DNA from: Synechococcus sp. WH 5701 | Lineage (GTDB): Bacteria; Cyanobacteriota; Cyanobacteriia; PCC-6307; Cyanobiaceae | NCBI RefSeq assembly: GCF_000153045.1 | Contig: NZ_CH724160.1 | Coordinates: 1,004,362-1,068,361 of the forward strand | Length of the DNA stretch: 64,000 nt | Direction: 5' to 3' | Shown: piece by piece, positions 44,898 through 52,747 of the stretch | How positions within the stretch are numbered: position 1 is the stretch's first letter | Layout of the letters: the number at the start of each line of letters is the position of its first letter | The notes under the pieces: generated by a model | The model's input: the letters and a program-made list of their open reading frames with translations, nothing else | Told to the model about the DNA's origin: nothing | Database searches by the model: none | Made by a program: the position numbers and the translations under genes

Positions 44898-44909
44898 TAC
44901 ATCTGTACT
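44896..44909 (+). promoter_or_regulatory. LexA-like operator before dprA
   Basis: AGTACATCTGTACT is an almost perfect palindrome and fits the cyanobacterial LexA consensus RGTACNNNDGTWCB at every position. It ends 7 bases before the dprA ATG (44917). Binding by LexA is an inference from the consensus. Confidence 0.7.
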
Positions 44910-44916
44910 GAATGGC

Positions 44917-46209
44917 ATGGTCATGGGCGAGCTGGTGTCGCTGTCCTTTGCGTGTCGCTCCTGGGCAGGAGCCGCCTCCACTCCAGGGGGCTCAGCGAGT
45001 GGTTCATCTCCGGGGTCATTGGATCGTCTGAGCCAGTTCAGCTTTGGCCTGGATCCTGGCCCTGGCCAGTGCTGGGCTGAGCGGCGGCAGTGGTGGTTGC
45101 TCTGGAGCAGTTGTCCAGGCCTGGGCTGGCGCCGCCTGGCCGAACTGGAGCGCGCCTGTGGTGGGCTGGCGGCGGCCTGGACGGCCAGCAGGGCCGAGCT
45201 GGCCTGCCTGAACGGTTTCGGACCTGGCGTGCTGGCCAGCATCGAGGTTCACCGCCAGAGCTGGGGCCAGGATCCGCTGGGAGCTGGAGGCTGGCCCGCC
45301 CAGGCACCACGGCGGGTGCTCGTGCCGGGTGACCCCGCCCGTCCCGCCTCTCTGAATCAGCTGCAGCGGCCGCCACTGGCCCTGCACTGGGCTGGTCGAG
45401 GATCCCTCTGGGCTCCCCTGCGGCGGCGTCAGGCGATTGCGGTGGTCGGCACCCGCCGGCCCTCGCCGCATGGGCGAGCCATGGCCGAAGCGCTGGGCGC
45501 CGCCCTGGCCGAGGCCGGCTGGCCCGTGGTCAGTGGCCTGGCGGAGGGCATCGACGCCGCAGTGCATCGCGGATGCCTGGAACGGGGCGGACGCCCCATC
45601 GGTGTGCTCGGGACCCCGCTCGATCGTGTCTATCCACGCCATCACCAGGTCCTTCAATCGGCCGTGGCCCGCCATGGTCTGCTGGTGAGCGAGCACCCCC
45701 GGGGCACTCCCGTGCGGCGGGGCCATTTCGCCGCCCGCAATCGCCTCCAGGTGGCCCTCGCCCAGGCGGTTGTGGTGGTGGAGTGCCCCGAATCGAGTGG
45801 GGCGCTCCACTCCGCTGCCCTGGCCTGGGACCAGGGGCTGCCGCTCTGGGTCGTTCCAGCCGACGCCGGCAAGTGCTCTGCCCTGGGCAGCAATCGTCTG
45901 CTGTCCCAGGGGGCGAGTCCGCTGCTGGCGGCCTCGGATCTGATCGCCCAGCTGGGCGCAGGCCCCCTTGGCCGCCCTCAGGCCACCACCACCACGGCGG
46001 CCAGCCCCTCGCCAGCCACACCCACTGGCGCGCCGGATCAGGCCCTGCTGGCCGCCCTGGGCCAAGGGGCCTCTCTGGAGCAGCTGGCGCAGGCCCTGGG
46101 CCGATCCGGGGCTGAGCTGGCCACCCAGTTGCTGCATCTGGAGCTGGCGGGCCGTGTGCGCGCGGAACCGGGCCTTCGCTGGCGCCCTGCCTCAGGGTCG
46201 CCTGTCTAA
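44917..46209 (+). CDS. dprA: DNA processing protein DprA (Smf)
   Basis: DprA loads RecA onto incoming single-stranded DNA during natural transformation. An N-terminal helix-hairpin-helix-like part (LACLNGFGPGVLASI) precedes the Rossmann core: AIAVVGTRRPSPHGRAMAEAL, PVVSGLAEGIDAAVHRGCLE, PIGVLGTPLDRVYPRHH, RRGHFAARNRLQVALAQAVVVVE. A winged-helix-like C-terminus follows (QALLAALGQGASLEQLAQAL). The ATG at 44917 gives 430 residues; a second ATG at 44923 is possible. A LexA-like box lies directly upstream, and prmC follows 9 bases after the stop. Confidence 0.92.
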   Translation: MVMGELVSLSFACRSWAGAASTPGGSASGSSPGSLDRLSQFSFGLDPGPGQCWAERRQWWLLWSSCPGLGWRRLAELERACGGLAAAWTASRAELACLNGFGPGVLASIEVHRQSWGQDPLGAGGWPAQAPRRVLVPGDPARPASLNQLQRPPLALHWAGRGSLWAPLRRRQAIAVVGTRRPSPHGRAMAEALGAALAEAGWPVVSGLAEGIDAAVHRGCLERGGRPIGVLGTPLDRVYPRHHQVLQSAVARHGLLVSEHPRGTPVRRGHFAARNRLQVALAQAVVVVECPESSGALHSAALAWDQGLPLWVVPADAGKCSALGSNRLLSQGASPLLAASDLIAQLGAGPLGRPQATTTTAASPSPATPTGAPDQALLAALGQGASLEQLAQALGRSGAELATQLLHLELAGRVRAEPGLRWRPASGSPV

Positions 46210-46218
46210 GTTTTGGCC

Positions 46219-47223
46219 ATGGCTGCCTCCAGGCCCCTCCCCAGTGCTGCGCCCCAGCTGGCTCCTGCCAGCCAAGCGCCTGCAGCCCCAGGTGAGCTGA
46301 TCCTGGGCTCCGAGCTGCTGGCCTGGCGCCGGCAGCGGCTGGGGGAAGGGGGCCGCGCTGCCGACCTCGACTGGCTGCTCGACCTCGGCGCCGGGCTGCG
46401 CTGGACCCAGCTGCAGCGGGTCTGGCTCGATCCCGCTTCACCCGTGCAGTTGCACACCGGGCTGGGCGAACTCACCGTCCTCTGGCGGCAGCATCTCGAG
46501 TGCCATACCCCCCTTCAGTATCTGGTGGGGGTGTGTCCCTGGCGGGAGTTCTCCCTGGCGGTGTCCCCGGCCGTTCTCATTCCACGCCAGGAAACCGAAG
46601 TGCTGGCGGATCTGGCTCTCGCTCTGGCCCTGGCCTTGCCGGCTCCGGCCCACAGGCCACTGACCTGGGCGGATCTCGGCACCGGATCCGGCTGCCTGGC
46701 TCTGGCCCTGGCCCGGGCGGCGCCCAAGGCCAGGGGGCTGGCGGTTGACTGCTCCGCCCAGGCCCTGGCCCAGGCTGAGATCAATCTCGAGGAAGCCGGT
46801 CTCCTCGATCGGGTCACGCTGCACCTCGGCCAGTGGTGGGAGCCCCTGCGCCCCCACTGGGGTGGTCTGGACCTGGTGGTCAGCAATCCCCCCTACATCC
46901 CCACGGCGGTTCTCGTGGAGCTCGAGCCGCTGGTGCGGGAGCATGAGCCGCACCTGGCCCTCGATGGCGGCCCGGATGGACTCGAAGCGATCCGGGCCCT
47001 GGCCAGCGGAGCCTGGGCGGCCCTTGCCCCCGGGGGCTGGTTGCTGCTGGAGCACCACCACGATCAGAGCCATGCCGTGGCCGAGCTGCTTCTCGCCTGC
47101 GGCCTGGTGGAGGTGACCTCCCATCGCGACCTTGAGGGGCGTTGGCGCTTTGCCCAGGCCCGGCGGCCCATGCCTGGGTCCAGGCCAGCATGGCCAGAAT
47201 CCAGTAGGCCCCCGCTGGCTTGA
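46219..47223 (+). CDS. prmC: Peptide chain release factor N5-glutamine methyltransferase
   Basis: PrmC methylates the GGQ glutamine of release factors. The SAM-binding site DLGTGSGCLALALA and the catalytic NPPYIP motif (VVSNPPYIPTAVLVELEPLVREHEP) are both present. TPLQYLVG and IPRQETEVLAD are the other family blocks. The ATG at 46219 is chosen over a TTG two codons earlier. The gene lies between dprA and tsaC with overlaps or very short gaps, so the three are likely one transcript. Confidence 0.94.
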   Translation: MAASRPLPSAAPQLAPASQAPAAPGELILGSELLAWRRQRLGEGGRAADLDWLLDLGAGLRWTQLQRVWLDPASPVQLHTGLGELTVLWRQHLECHTPLQYLVGVCPWREFSLAVSPAVLIPRQETEVLADLALALALALPAPAHRPLTWADLGTGSGCLALALARAAPKARGLAVDCSAQALAQAEINLEEAGLLDRVTLHLGQWWEPLRPHWGGLDLVVSNPPYIPTAVLVELEPLVREHEPHLALDGGPDGLEAIRALASGAWAALAPGGWLLLEHHHDQSHAVAELLLACGLVEVTSHRDLEGRWRFAQARRPMPGSRPAWPESSRPPLA

Positions 47224-47864
47224 TGGAACGATCCCCCCAGCCACCAGCCCAACCAGGCCGGGCTCAGGCCATGCCTGCAGCACTCCTGGCCGAGTGGATT
47301 CTCGCGGGCGGTCCGGCGATTTTCCCCACCGACACCCTGCCGGCCCTGGCGGCTCTACCGGCAGCCGCCGGGCAGATCTGGGAGCTCAAGTCGCGCCCGA
47401 GCAACAAGCCACTGATCCTGATGGGGTCAGAGCCTGAGACGCTGTTCGCGGCGCTGGAGCTGTCGCCGCGCCCCCAGTGGTTGGAGCTGGCAGAGCGCTG
47501 CTGGCCTGGTGCTCTCACCCTGGTGCTGCCCGCACGGGGTGCGGTGGTGGCCGCTCTGCAGCCTGGCGTGGTGGCCGCCGAAGCCAGGCTTGGCCTGCGC
47601 ATTCCCGCCTGCGAGCGGGCTCGCGAGCTGCTCCGCCGCACCGGACCCCTGGCCACCACCAGCGCTAACCGCTCCGGCGACCCTCCATGCCTTACGGCCT
47701 CCCAGGCCGAAGCCATGTTCCCCCAGGTGCCACGGCTGGCGCCGTTGCCCTGGCCCCACCCGTCAGGACAGGGCAGCACGGTGCTCGCCTGGAGCCTGGC
47801 CGGAACCTGGCAAGTGCTGCGCTCCGGTGCTGTGATGCCAGACCTGGATCTTCTCTGCAACTGA
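47223..47864 (+). CDS. tsaC: L-threonylcarbamoyladenylate synthase (TsaC/Sua5/YrdC family)
   Basis: This enzyme makes threonylcarbamoyl-AMP for the t6A modification of tRNA. Family features are FPTDTLPALAALP, WELKSRPSNKPLILM (the K-x-R-x-x-x-KP site), WPGALTLVLPA, LGLRIPACE and LATTSANRSGDPP. The ATG shares a base with the prmC stop (TGATG). A later ATG at 47271 would also fit the domain start. It is followed by a 52-residue membrane protein gene. Confidence 0.93.
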   Translation: MERSPQPPAQPGRAQAMPAALLAEWILAGGPAIFPTDTLPALAALPAAAGQIWELKSRPSNKPLILMGSEPETLFAALELSPRPQWLELAERCWPGALTLVLPARGAVVAALQPGVVAAEARLGLRIPACERARELLRRTGPLATTSANRSGDPPCLTASQAEAMFPQVPRLAPLPWPHPSGQGSTVLAWSLAGTWQVLRSGAVMPDLDLLCN

Positions 47865-47871
47865 GGCCGCG

Positions 47872-48030
47872 ATGCTCTGGCTTGTGCTGGCCGTGTTGGT
47901 CACGCTCGGTTTGTCCAACACCTTGATCGAGCCCTGGTTGACCTGGGCAACCCCGGCGGCCGGTTTGCACGGCTGGGGCTGGGCTGGGCTGGTGCTGGTT
48001 GGATTCATGCTGGCCGGTCGCCGGACCTGA
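47872..48030 (+). CDS. 52-residue hydrophobic protein downstream of tsaC
   Basis: The product begins MLWLVLAVLVTLGLSNTLIE and ends AGLVLVGFMLAGRRT, giving two probable transmembrane segments (about residues 2-15 and 32-48) with a tryptophan-rich loop. It starts 7 bases after the tsaC stop. The tight spacing and hydrophobic pattern favour a real gene, but no family is recognised. Confidence 0.5.
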   Translation: MLWLVLAVLVTLGLSNTLIEPWLTWATPAAGLHGWGWAGLVLVGFMLAGRRT

Positions 48031-48044
48031 TCCGGGCCGCTGAC

Positions 48045-48707
48045 CTACAGCAGGCCGCGGTAACGCACGAATAACTGAAGGATGGCCCAGGAGCCCAGGG
48101 TCACCTTGATGGCCACCAGGATGTTGAGCAGGGGAATCCAGCCTCCGCTGGCCAGGCTGCCGAAGGTGCCTGCCGGCGGAGCCAGGCCCGAGAGGCTGCA
48201 CTGGGCCAGAATCAGGAAGATGATCACCGCCACCTTCTCCCAGGTGCCAGCGTGATAACGCTTGTAGAACGCCGCCGTGCGCTCGGCCGAGCCACTGATC
48301 ACCAGCAGGCCGATGGCGGTCCCTCCGGCCACTCCCGCCCCAAAGCCCCCTCCGGGAGAGAGGTGTCCGCGCAGGGCCAGCTCCACGGCCACCAGGGCGC
48401 AGACGGTGGCCCCGAGTTGGCAGAGCACCAGGGATGGGGCATCCTCCATGGCCAGGATTGAGCGGGCAGGCGCTTCACCGCTCAGCAGCAGCTTCACCCC
48501 CAGCGCCGCGAGGCTGAACACAACCACCTCCCCCACCGTGTCGTAGAGCCGGGTGTTGAGAATGATCCCCGAGACCACATTGGGCACAGCTGCATCCCTG
48601 GTGATCGACGCCACGATGGACGTGGCGCTCGGCAGGGTGATCGCCTGATCGAGCAGGGGCAGGCCGCAGAGCAGGCCAGCCGTGAGCACATAGAGCAGGG
48701 TCCTCAC
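48045..48707 (-). CDS. Mrp-type cation/proton antiporter subunit B with an MbhE-like N-terminal part
   Basis: The C-terminal two thirds are MnhB-like: LVLCQLGATVCALVAVELALRGHLSPGGGFGAGVAGGTAIGLL. The first 80 residues (PNVVSGIILNTRLYDTVGEVVVFSLAALGVKLLL) correspond to the end of MrpA / MbhE. So this subunit looks like a fusion of MbhE and MrpB. Its start overlaps the stop of the DUF4040 gene (ATGA at 48704-48707), and it is the last gene of the operon. Confidence 0.85.
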   Translation of the reverse strand: MRTLLYVLTAGLLCGLPLLDQAITLPSATSIVASITRDAAVPNVVSGIILNTRLYDTVGEVVVFSLAALGVKLLLSGEAPARSILAMEDAPSLVLCQLGATVCALVAVELALRGHLSPGGGFGAGVAGGTAIGLLVISGSAERTAAFYKRYHAGTWEKVAVIIFLILAQCSLSGLAPPAGTFGSLASGGWIPLLNILVAIKVTLGSWAILQLFVRYRGLL

Positions 48708-49240
48708 GGCTGGGCTCCTGCGCCGGCAGGGGCGACTTGGCTGAGGGGGGCGATCGTGCCGCCGGCCAGGCGCCAGGCCCTGGCCCCATCGAGGCTGAGC
48801 AACTGCTCCAGCAGTCGCCCCGAGCGGATCAGAAGTTCGCCATCGCCCCCGAGCTGGCCATGGCAGGCCCCCCCCCTGGGATCGTCGATCACCTCGAGGC
48901 GGAGAAAGGCCTGCTGAAGCCAGGGCTCCAGCAGGGCCCGGTGCTCACTGCCCAGCGGTTCTCCCTCAGGCAAGGCCAGCCGGAACACCATCGACGAGCG
49001 AAGGGCAATGGCGTAGAGCGTGGTGGAGAGCAAGGTCCCCACCAGCGCCTCGGTGAGGGCCACATCGGCGGCCCCCAGCAGGGCATAGAGCAGGGTGGCT
49101 ATCGCACCCAGGATCCCCCGCAGCACCAGGGTCTGGTACGGATTCCGCTGCAGCACCATCAGGATGGCGGTCAGGGGCAGCAGAGCCGCGATCGGCAGCA
49201 GCTGGGCCAGGTTTCTGCCCAGATCAAGGGGGGGGCTCAT
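48704..49240 (-). CDS. DUF4040 (MbhD-like) antiporter subunit
   Basis: The 178-residue protein has three hydrophobic segments in its first 90 residues (LPIAALLPLTAILMV, YQTLVLRGILGAIATLLYALL, ADVALTEALVGTLLSTTLYAIALR), the DUF4040 pattern that forms part of MrpA. The soluble C-terminus (about residues 95-178) is not typical and may be lineage-specific. Both ends are ATGA overlaps with neighbouring antiporter genes. Confidence 0.8.
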   Translation of the reverse strand: MSPPLDLGRNLAQLLPIAALLPLTAILMVLQRNPYQTLVLRGILGAIATLLYALLGAADVALTEALVGTLLSTTLYAIALRSSMVFRLALPEGEPLGSEHRALLEPWLQQAFLRLEVIDDPRGGACHGQLGGDGELLIRSGRLLEQLLSLDGARAWRLAGGTIAPLSQVAPAGAGAQP

Positions 49241-49548
49241 GGCGCCAGCTCAACCCCCTCCAGGAGTGGTGCCGTACTGCGGCGGGAGCAAAAGCCGAGG
49301 ACGTAGCCGAACAACGTGTTCCAGATCACCAGGGAGAACAGGGCAAGGCTCAACACGGGCCATTCCGCCGGCTGGAGCACCAGCAGACCGAGCACGATCA
49401 GCGCCGAGCCGAGAGTGTCGGCCACCGACAGACCATGAAGCTTGGCCAGGTAGCTGGAGCGGCCCAGCAGAGGCCACGTTCCCATCAGCCAGAACACCAG
49501 TCCGCTGGCCAGCAGCAGTCCGCTCAGCAGCCCAGGGAGCATGGTCAT
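49237..49548 (-). CDS. Mrp-type antiporter subunit G (MnhG/PhaG)
   Basis: This 103-residue protein has three hydrophobic helices with the MnhG pattern LVFWLMGTWPLLGRSSYLAKLHGLSVADTLGSALIVLGLL. It is coupled by ATGA overlaps to the F gene upstream and the DUF4040 gene downstream. An ATG two codons later is an alternative start. Confidence 0.88.
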   Translation of the reverse strand: MTMLPGLLSGLLLASGLVFWLMGTWPLLGRSSYLAKLHGLSVADTLGSALIVLGLLVLQPAEWPVLSLALFSLVIWNTLFGYVLGFCSRRSTAPLLEGVELAP

Positions 49549-49793
49549 GGGTCCATCTCCCGCAGCAGGTTGGCCAGCAGCATCACCCCCGCATTGCCCA
49601 CGCTCAGCACGATCACGCCCACCACACCGATCATCCGGTCGCCGCGGGCCACATCGAACACCAGCAGCAGGATCGAAACCTTGGTGGAGATGCTGGCGAA
49701 GGCCGCGAGCCGGTGCCAGAGATCGGGATTGCGCAGCACCACCAGCACCGGCATCAGCAGTGCCAGCACCATCCCGTAAACGAGCACCATCAT
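49545..49793 (-). CDS. Mrp-type antiporter subunit F (MnhF/PhaF)
   Basis: The 82-residue protein has three transmembrane helices, with VLRNPDLWHRLAAFASISTKVSILLLVFDVARGD and VVGVIVLSVGNAGVMLLANLL matching MnhF. It is coupled at both ends by ATGA overlaps. Confidence 0.88.
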   Translation of the reverse strand: MMVLVYGMVLALLMPVLVVLRNPDLWHRLAAFASISTKVSILLLVFDVARGDRMIGVVGVIVLSVGNAGVMLLANLLREMDP

Positions 49794-50215
49794 TTCCGCT
49801 GCTCCCGACCCAGCTCATGCACCAGGTAGTTGCCGTCGGGACGCCGGCCCAGGGCAATGGTGAGGGGCGTGAGCGTGATCCTGAACACCTCCAGGAACAC
49901 CACCAGCGACGACTGGCTGCCTGAGCCCTTCAAGCTGGTGAACCGCTCCAGCCTGTGGGGCCTGAGGGTCATCGTCACTGCTTCGGCGTAGGCCTGAGGA
50001 ATCGAGAGCAGCACGGCCCAGAGGGAGTGCAGCAGCAGCCCTGGGCTGGCCAGCCTCGAGCGGGCCCTGGGCAGCACCACCGCCAGGGTCAGGCCCGCGA
50101 TCAGGTTGAAACGCCCCACATCGGCGGTGAGCAGGAGCCAGAGGCCCAGCCGGAATCCGGTGGTCAGCCCCCAGCTGGCTGCACGGCGCAGTCTCAGGCT
50201 ATGGCCCGTCAACAC
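49790..50215 (-). CDS. Mrp-type antiporter subunit E (MnhE/PhaE)
   Basis: The 141-residue protein shows the MnhE layout: two N-terminal hydrophobic helices (RLGLWLLLTADVGRFNLIAGLTLAVVL) and a soluble domain with SIPQAYAEAVTMTLRP and LEVFRITLTPLTIALGRRPDGNYLVHELG. The last phrase is the typical PDG-NxxVH-x-L ending. It overlaps the D gene by 7 bases and the F gene by an ATGA. Confidence 0.87.
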   Translation of the reverse strand: MLTGHSLRLRRAASWGLTTGFRLGLWLLLTADVGRFNLIAGLTLAVVLPRARSRLASPGLLLHSLWAVLLSIPQAYAEAVTMTLRPHRLERFTSLKGSGSQSSLVVFLEVFRITLTPLTIALGRRPDGNYLVHELGREQRK

Positions 50216-51675
50216 GAGAGTGTCACCACCAGCGCGGTCCCCATGATGCCCATGCCGCCGATCAGGTCATCGAAGCGTTCCAGATCCGGCAACTTGATCG
50301 ACGACCTCCAGGGCTGAATCAGCCTGTGGAGCGCCCAGCCGGCCAGCAGCACTCCCAGGGATTTCAGCAGCGAGCTCGCCTTGAAGCTGCTCAGCCAGAG
50401 CGTGCTGTCGTTGGCCATGAACGGCAGGCCATTCCCCAGCACCAGGGCGGCCAAGAGCAGCGCCACTCCCCAGTGGAACGGGGCGGCGGCAGGGGGGCGT
50501 TCTTCGCTCGGCCTCACGATCGGGCTGGCCCACAGCCGCATGTACACAGCGGCTGTGCCCACCGAGAACAACGTGACCAGCAGAACCGGCAGAGGGCCAA
50601 GCCGCTGTTGGAGCTGCTCCTTCGCCAGATACCCCACCAGCAGGGGACAGCCGGCGATCGAGAGGGCCGCCAACCGCATCGGCAGCGCCACCGACCACGG
50701 CAGGGGCATCTCGGACCAGCTCTCCAGCCTGCGGCTGGGACAGCGGCGCGTCAGCAGGAACAGGCAGGCTTTGGCGAGGCCGTGCCCCAGAGCGAAGAGG
50801 CCCGCCGTCACCGGGGAGATCACCACCAGGCCGATCTGTGAGACCGTGCTCCAGGCCAGGAGACGCTTGACGTCGGTTTCCAGCAAGGCAAAGACCACGG
50901 CAAAGCCCGCGCTGGCCAGCCCCAGCCAGATCACCACCGACGCCAGCTCCGGGCTCCCCTGGGAGAGCCTCACGAGCGGTGCCGCCCCAGCGGTGATGAC
51001 CACCCCCGAGAGCAGCGCCGACACCTCAGCCGGGGCCTCGGCATGGGTGCGGGGCAGCCATAGCCCCGAGATGAACAGCCCCGACTTCGTCAACAGCCCG
51101 ATCAGCAGCAGGGCCAGGGCGCCGGTCGTGGCGCCAGCGACCCCCTCAAAGGCAAAGGAGCCATGGCTGGCCTGCACCTGGGCACAGCCGATCAGAAAGA
51201 AAAGCAGAGCTGTGCTGCCCACGAGTAGGTAACGCAGGGCAATCCAGAGCGAGCGGAACTTGTGGCGGTCGGCGATCAGCAGGAAGGCGCACAGGCTCAC
51301 CACCTCCAGGGCCACATAGAGGCTGATCAGGTCGTGGCAGACGAGGGCGGAATTGATCGAGCCAAGCAGGGCCATCAACAGCAGGCAGAAGCTGGGGTCG
51401 TCGTGGCTCTGGCCCCGCTCCAGCAGCACCGCGGCGCTCACCAGAGCATTGAGCAGCAGGAAAGGGGCGACAAAACCATCCAGCAGCAGCGACACGCCTG
51501 ATGGCCCCACCAGCTGGATCAGGATCGGCTCGGGATCAAGGCTCAGGATCAGGCCTGCGGCCAGCGTGGCTGTGCAGCAGAGCAGCGCCATCCACCAGCC
51601 CAGTTTCGGCCACAGCGCGGCGCTGAAAGCCAGCAGGAACGGCAGCAGCAACCAGCCGATGATGAGGGCACTCAT
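50209..51675 (-). CDS. Mrp-type antiporter subunit D (MnhD), proton-translocating NuoN-like
   Basis: The 488-residue protein has about fourteen hydrophobic segments and belongs to the proton-pumping antiporter-like family shared with complex I. Visible conserved parts are HDLISLYVALEVVSLCAFLLIA (glutamate in helix 5), LLIGLLTKSGLFISGLWLPRTHAEAPAEVSALLSGVVI (lysine in helix 7 and the broken helix), LLAWSTVSQIGLVV, and HGLAKACLFLL (lysine). It is the only large channel subunit in the operon. Confidence 0.9.
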   Translation of the reverse strand: MSALIIGWLLLPFLLAFSAALWPKLGWWMALLCCTATLAAGLILSLDPEPILIQLVGPSGVSLLLDGFVAPFLLLNALVSAAVLLERGQSHDDPSFCLLLMALLGSINSALVCHDLISLYVALEVVSLCAFLLIADRHKFRSLWIALRYLLVGSTALLFFLIGCAQVQASHGSFAFEGVAGATTGALALLLIGLLTKSGLFISGLWLPRTHAEAPAEVSALLSGVVITAGAAPLVRLSQGSPELASVVIWLGLASAGFAVVFALLETDVKRLLAWSTVSQIGLVVISPVTAGLFALGHGLAKACLFLLTRRCPSRRLESWSEMPLPWSVALPMRLAALSIAGCPLLVGYLAKEQLQQRLGPLPVLLVTLFSVGTAAVYMRLWASPIVRPSEERPPAAAPFHWGVALLLAALVLGNGLPFMANDSTLWLSSFKASSLLKSLGVLLAGWALHRLIQPWRSSIKLPDLERFDDLIGGMGIMGTALVVTLSC

Positions 51676-52025
51676 CCTTCGGCAGCCTCCTCCAAGGCAT
51701 CGATCTGCAGGCTGGGCTCCCGCCGGGCCAGGTGGGTGATCACCACCAGCAGCAGGGCCTGAACAGAAAATCCGATCACGATCGCCGTGAGGATCACCGC
51801 CTGGGGCACCGGATCAGCAAAGTCGGCTGCCGGGGATGAAGCTGCCCCTGTGCTGGCTTCGAGAATCGGCGTGCGCACTCCGCTGCGGGCGGCCAGCAGC
51901 ACGAAGAACCCGATCACCCCGGTGCTCATCACATCCAGTGCCAGCACCTTGAGAAAGAGGTTTCGGCGCAGGAGCAGTCCCAGAAACCCAGCCAGCACCG
52001 TCACCAGCACCAGGGCCTCGATCAA
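51672..52025 (-). CDS. Mrp-type antiporter subunit C (MnhC), NuoK-like
   Basis: The 117-residue protein has three helices typical of NuoK/MnhC: a first helix ending GLLLRRNLFLKVLALDVMSTGVIGFFVLLAA and a third, QAVILTAIVIGFSVQALLLVVITHLA, with the conserved TAIVIGFS. It is the first gene of a seven-gene operon (C-D-E-F-G-DUF4040-B), overlapping D by ATGA. It starts 46 bases downstream of the tRNA-Thr gene. Confidence 0.9.
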   Translation of the reverse strand: MIEALVLVTVLAGFLGLLLRRNLFLKVLALDVMSTGVIGFFVLLAARSGVRTPILEASTGAASSPAADFADPVPQAVILTAIVIGFSVQALLLVVITHLARREPSLQIDALEEAAEG

Positions 52026-52071
52026 CAGCGCAGGGGTGAGGGGGGGGAAGGAGATGGAGGAACTGGAAGCA

Positions 52072-52143
52072 AGCCGGCTAACGGATTTGAACCGATGACC
52101 TTCGCTTTACAAAAGCGCTGCTCTACCACTGAGCTAAGCCGGC
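52072..52143 (-). tRNA. tRNA-Thr (anticodon TGT)
   Basis: On the minus strand GCCGGCT pairs with AGCCGGC, the D-stem is GCTC/GAGC, the anticodon loop TTTGTAA carries TGT, and the T-arm contains GGTTCAAATCC. The 72-base gene lacks encoded CCA. Confidence 0.95.
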
Positions 52144-52155
52144 ACGGCGCTGAGC

Positions 52156-52356
52156 TTATCGCTCGCCCCGCGCCCAGAGCAGCAGCTGAGATCGATTGCT
52201 GCAGCCCGCCTTGGCCAGCAGGCTCGACACATGACTCTCGACGGTCCTGGGGCTCAGCACCAGTTCCGCCGCGATCGCCTTGTTGCTCAGGCCGCGCACC
52301 AGCCAACCCAGCACCCGTTGCTCGGCCGGCGTGGGAGACAGCTCCACCAGGGGCAT
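52156..52356 (-). CDS. Short LuxR-type helix-turn-helix regulator
   Basis: The 66-residue protein is little more than a GerE/LuxR DNA-binding domain: LSPTPAEQRVLGWLVRGLSNKAIAAELVLSPRTVESHVSSLLAKAGCSNRSQLLLWA in outline. No receiver domain is present. The frame is open to 52542, but a proline/tryptophan-rich upstream part is unlikely to be translated, so the ATG at 52356 was chosen. It lies 12 bases upstream of tRNA-Thr on the same strand. Targets are unknown. Confidence 0.82.
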   Translation of the reverse strand: MPLVELSPTPAEQRVLGWLVRGLSNKAIAAELVLSPRTVESHVSSLLAKAGCSNRSQLLLWARGER

Positions 52357-52435
52357 GGGCCCACCCTCAACGGTTCGGTTCTGAGGATTCCCAACCGCTT
52401 CGCCTTTGAGCCTTGCCGGTTGCCACGGGTCCGGC

Positions 52436-52741
52436 TCAGGCGGTTGCCATGGAGGGATCACCGCCGGGGGGCGGTGGCTTGGGGCGGGCCCGTTTGATTG
52501 GCAGGTTGGCCACCAGGGCTGTGACGCGGTCCTCGGTTTCAAGGCTCACGTCACCTTCCTCAAGATCGATCTCCACGTAGCGCGAGACCACCTCGAGAAT
52601 TTCCCGGCGCATCTGCTCGAGTAATTCGGGATTGAGGTCACTGCGGTCGTGGGCCAGCACCAGTTGCAGCCTTTCGCGGGCCATGCCCGCACTGGCGGGC
52701 TGACGACCGAGCAGCTTGTCGATGAAATCGCGCAAGGTCAT
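52436..52741 (-). CDS. minE: Cell division topological specificity factor MinE
   Basis: MinE drives the pole-to-pole or static positioning of MinCD so that division occurs at mid-cell. The 101-residue protein shows [36 protein letters not shown], where [10 protein letters not shown] is the MinD-contact helix, and [16 protein letters not shown]. It starts 6 bases after minD. Confidence 0.96.
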   Translation of the reverse strand: MTLRDFIDKLLGRQPASAGMARERLQLVLAHDRSDLNPELLEQMRREILEVVSRYVEIDLEEGDVSLETEDRVTALVANLPIKRARPKPPPPGGDPSMATA

Positions 52742-52747
52742 CGCGGC

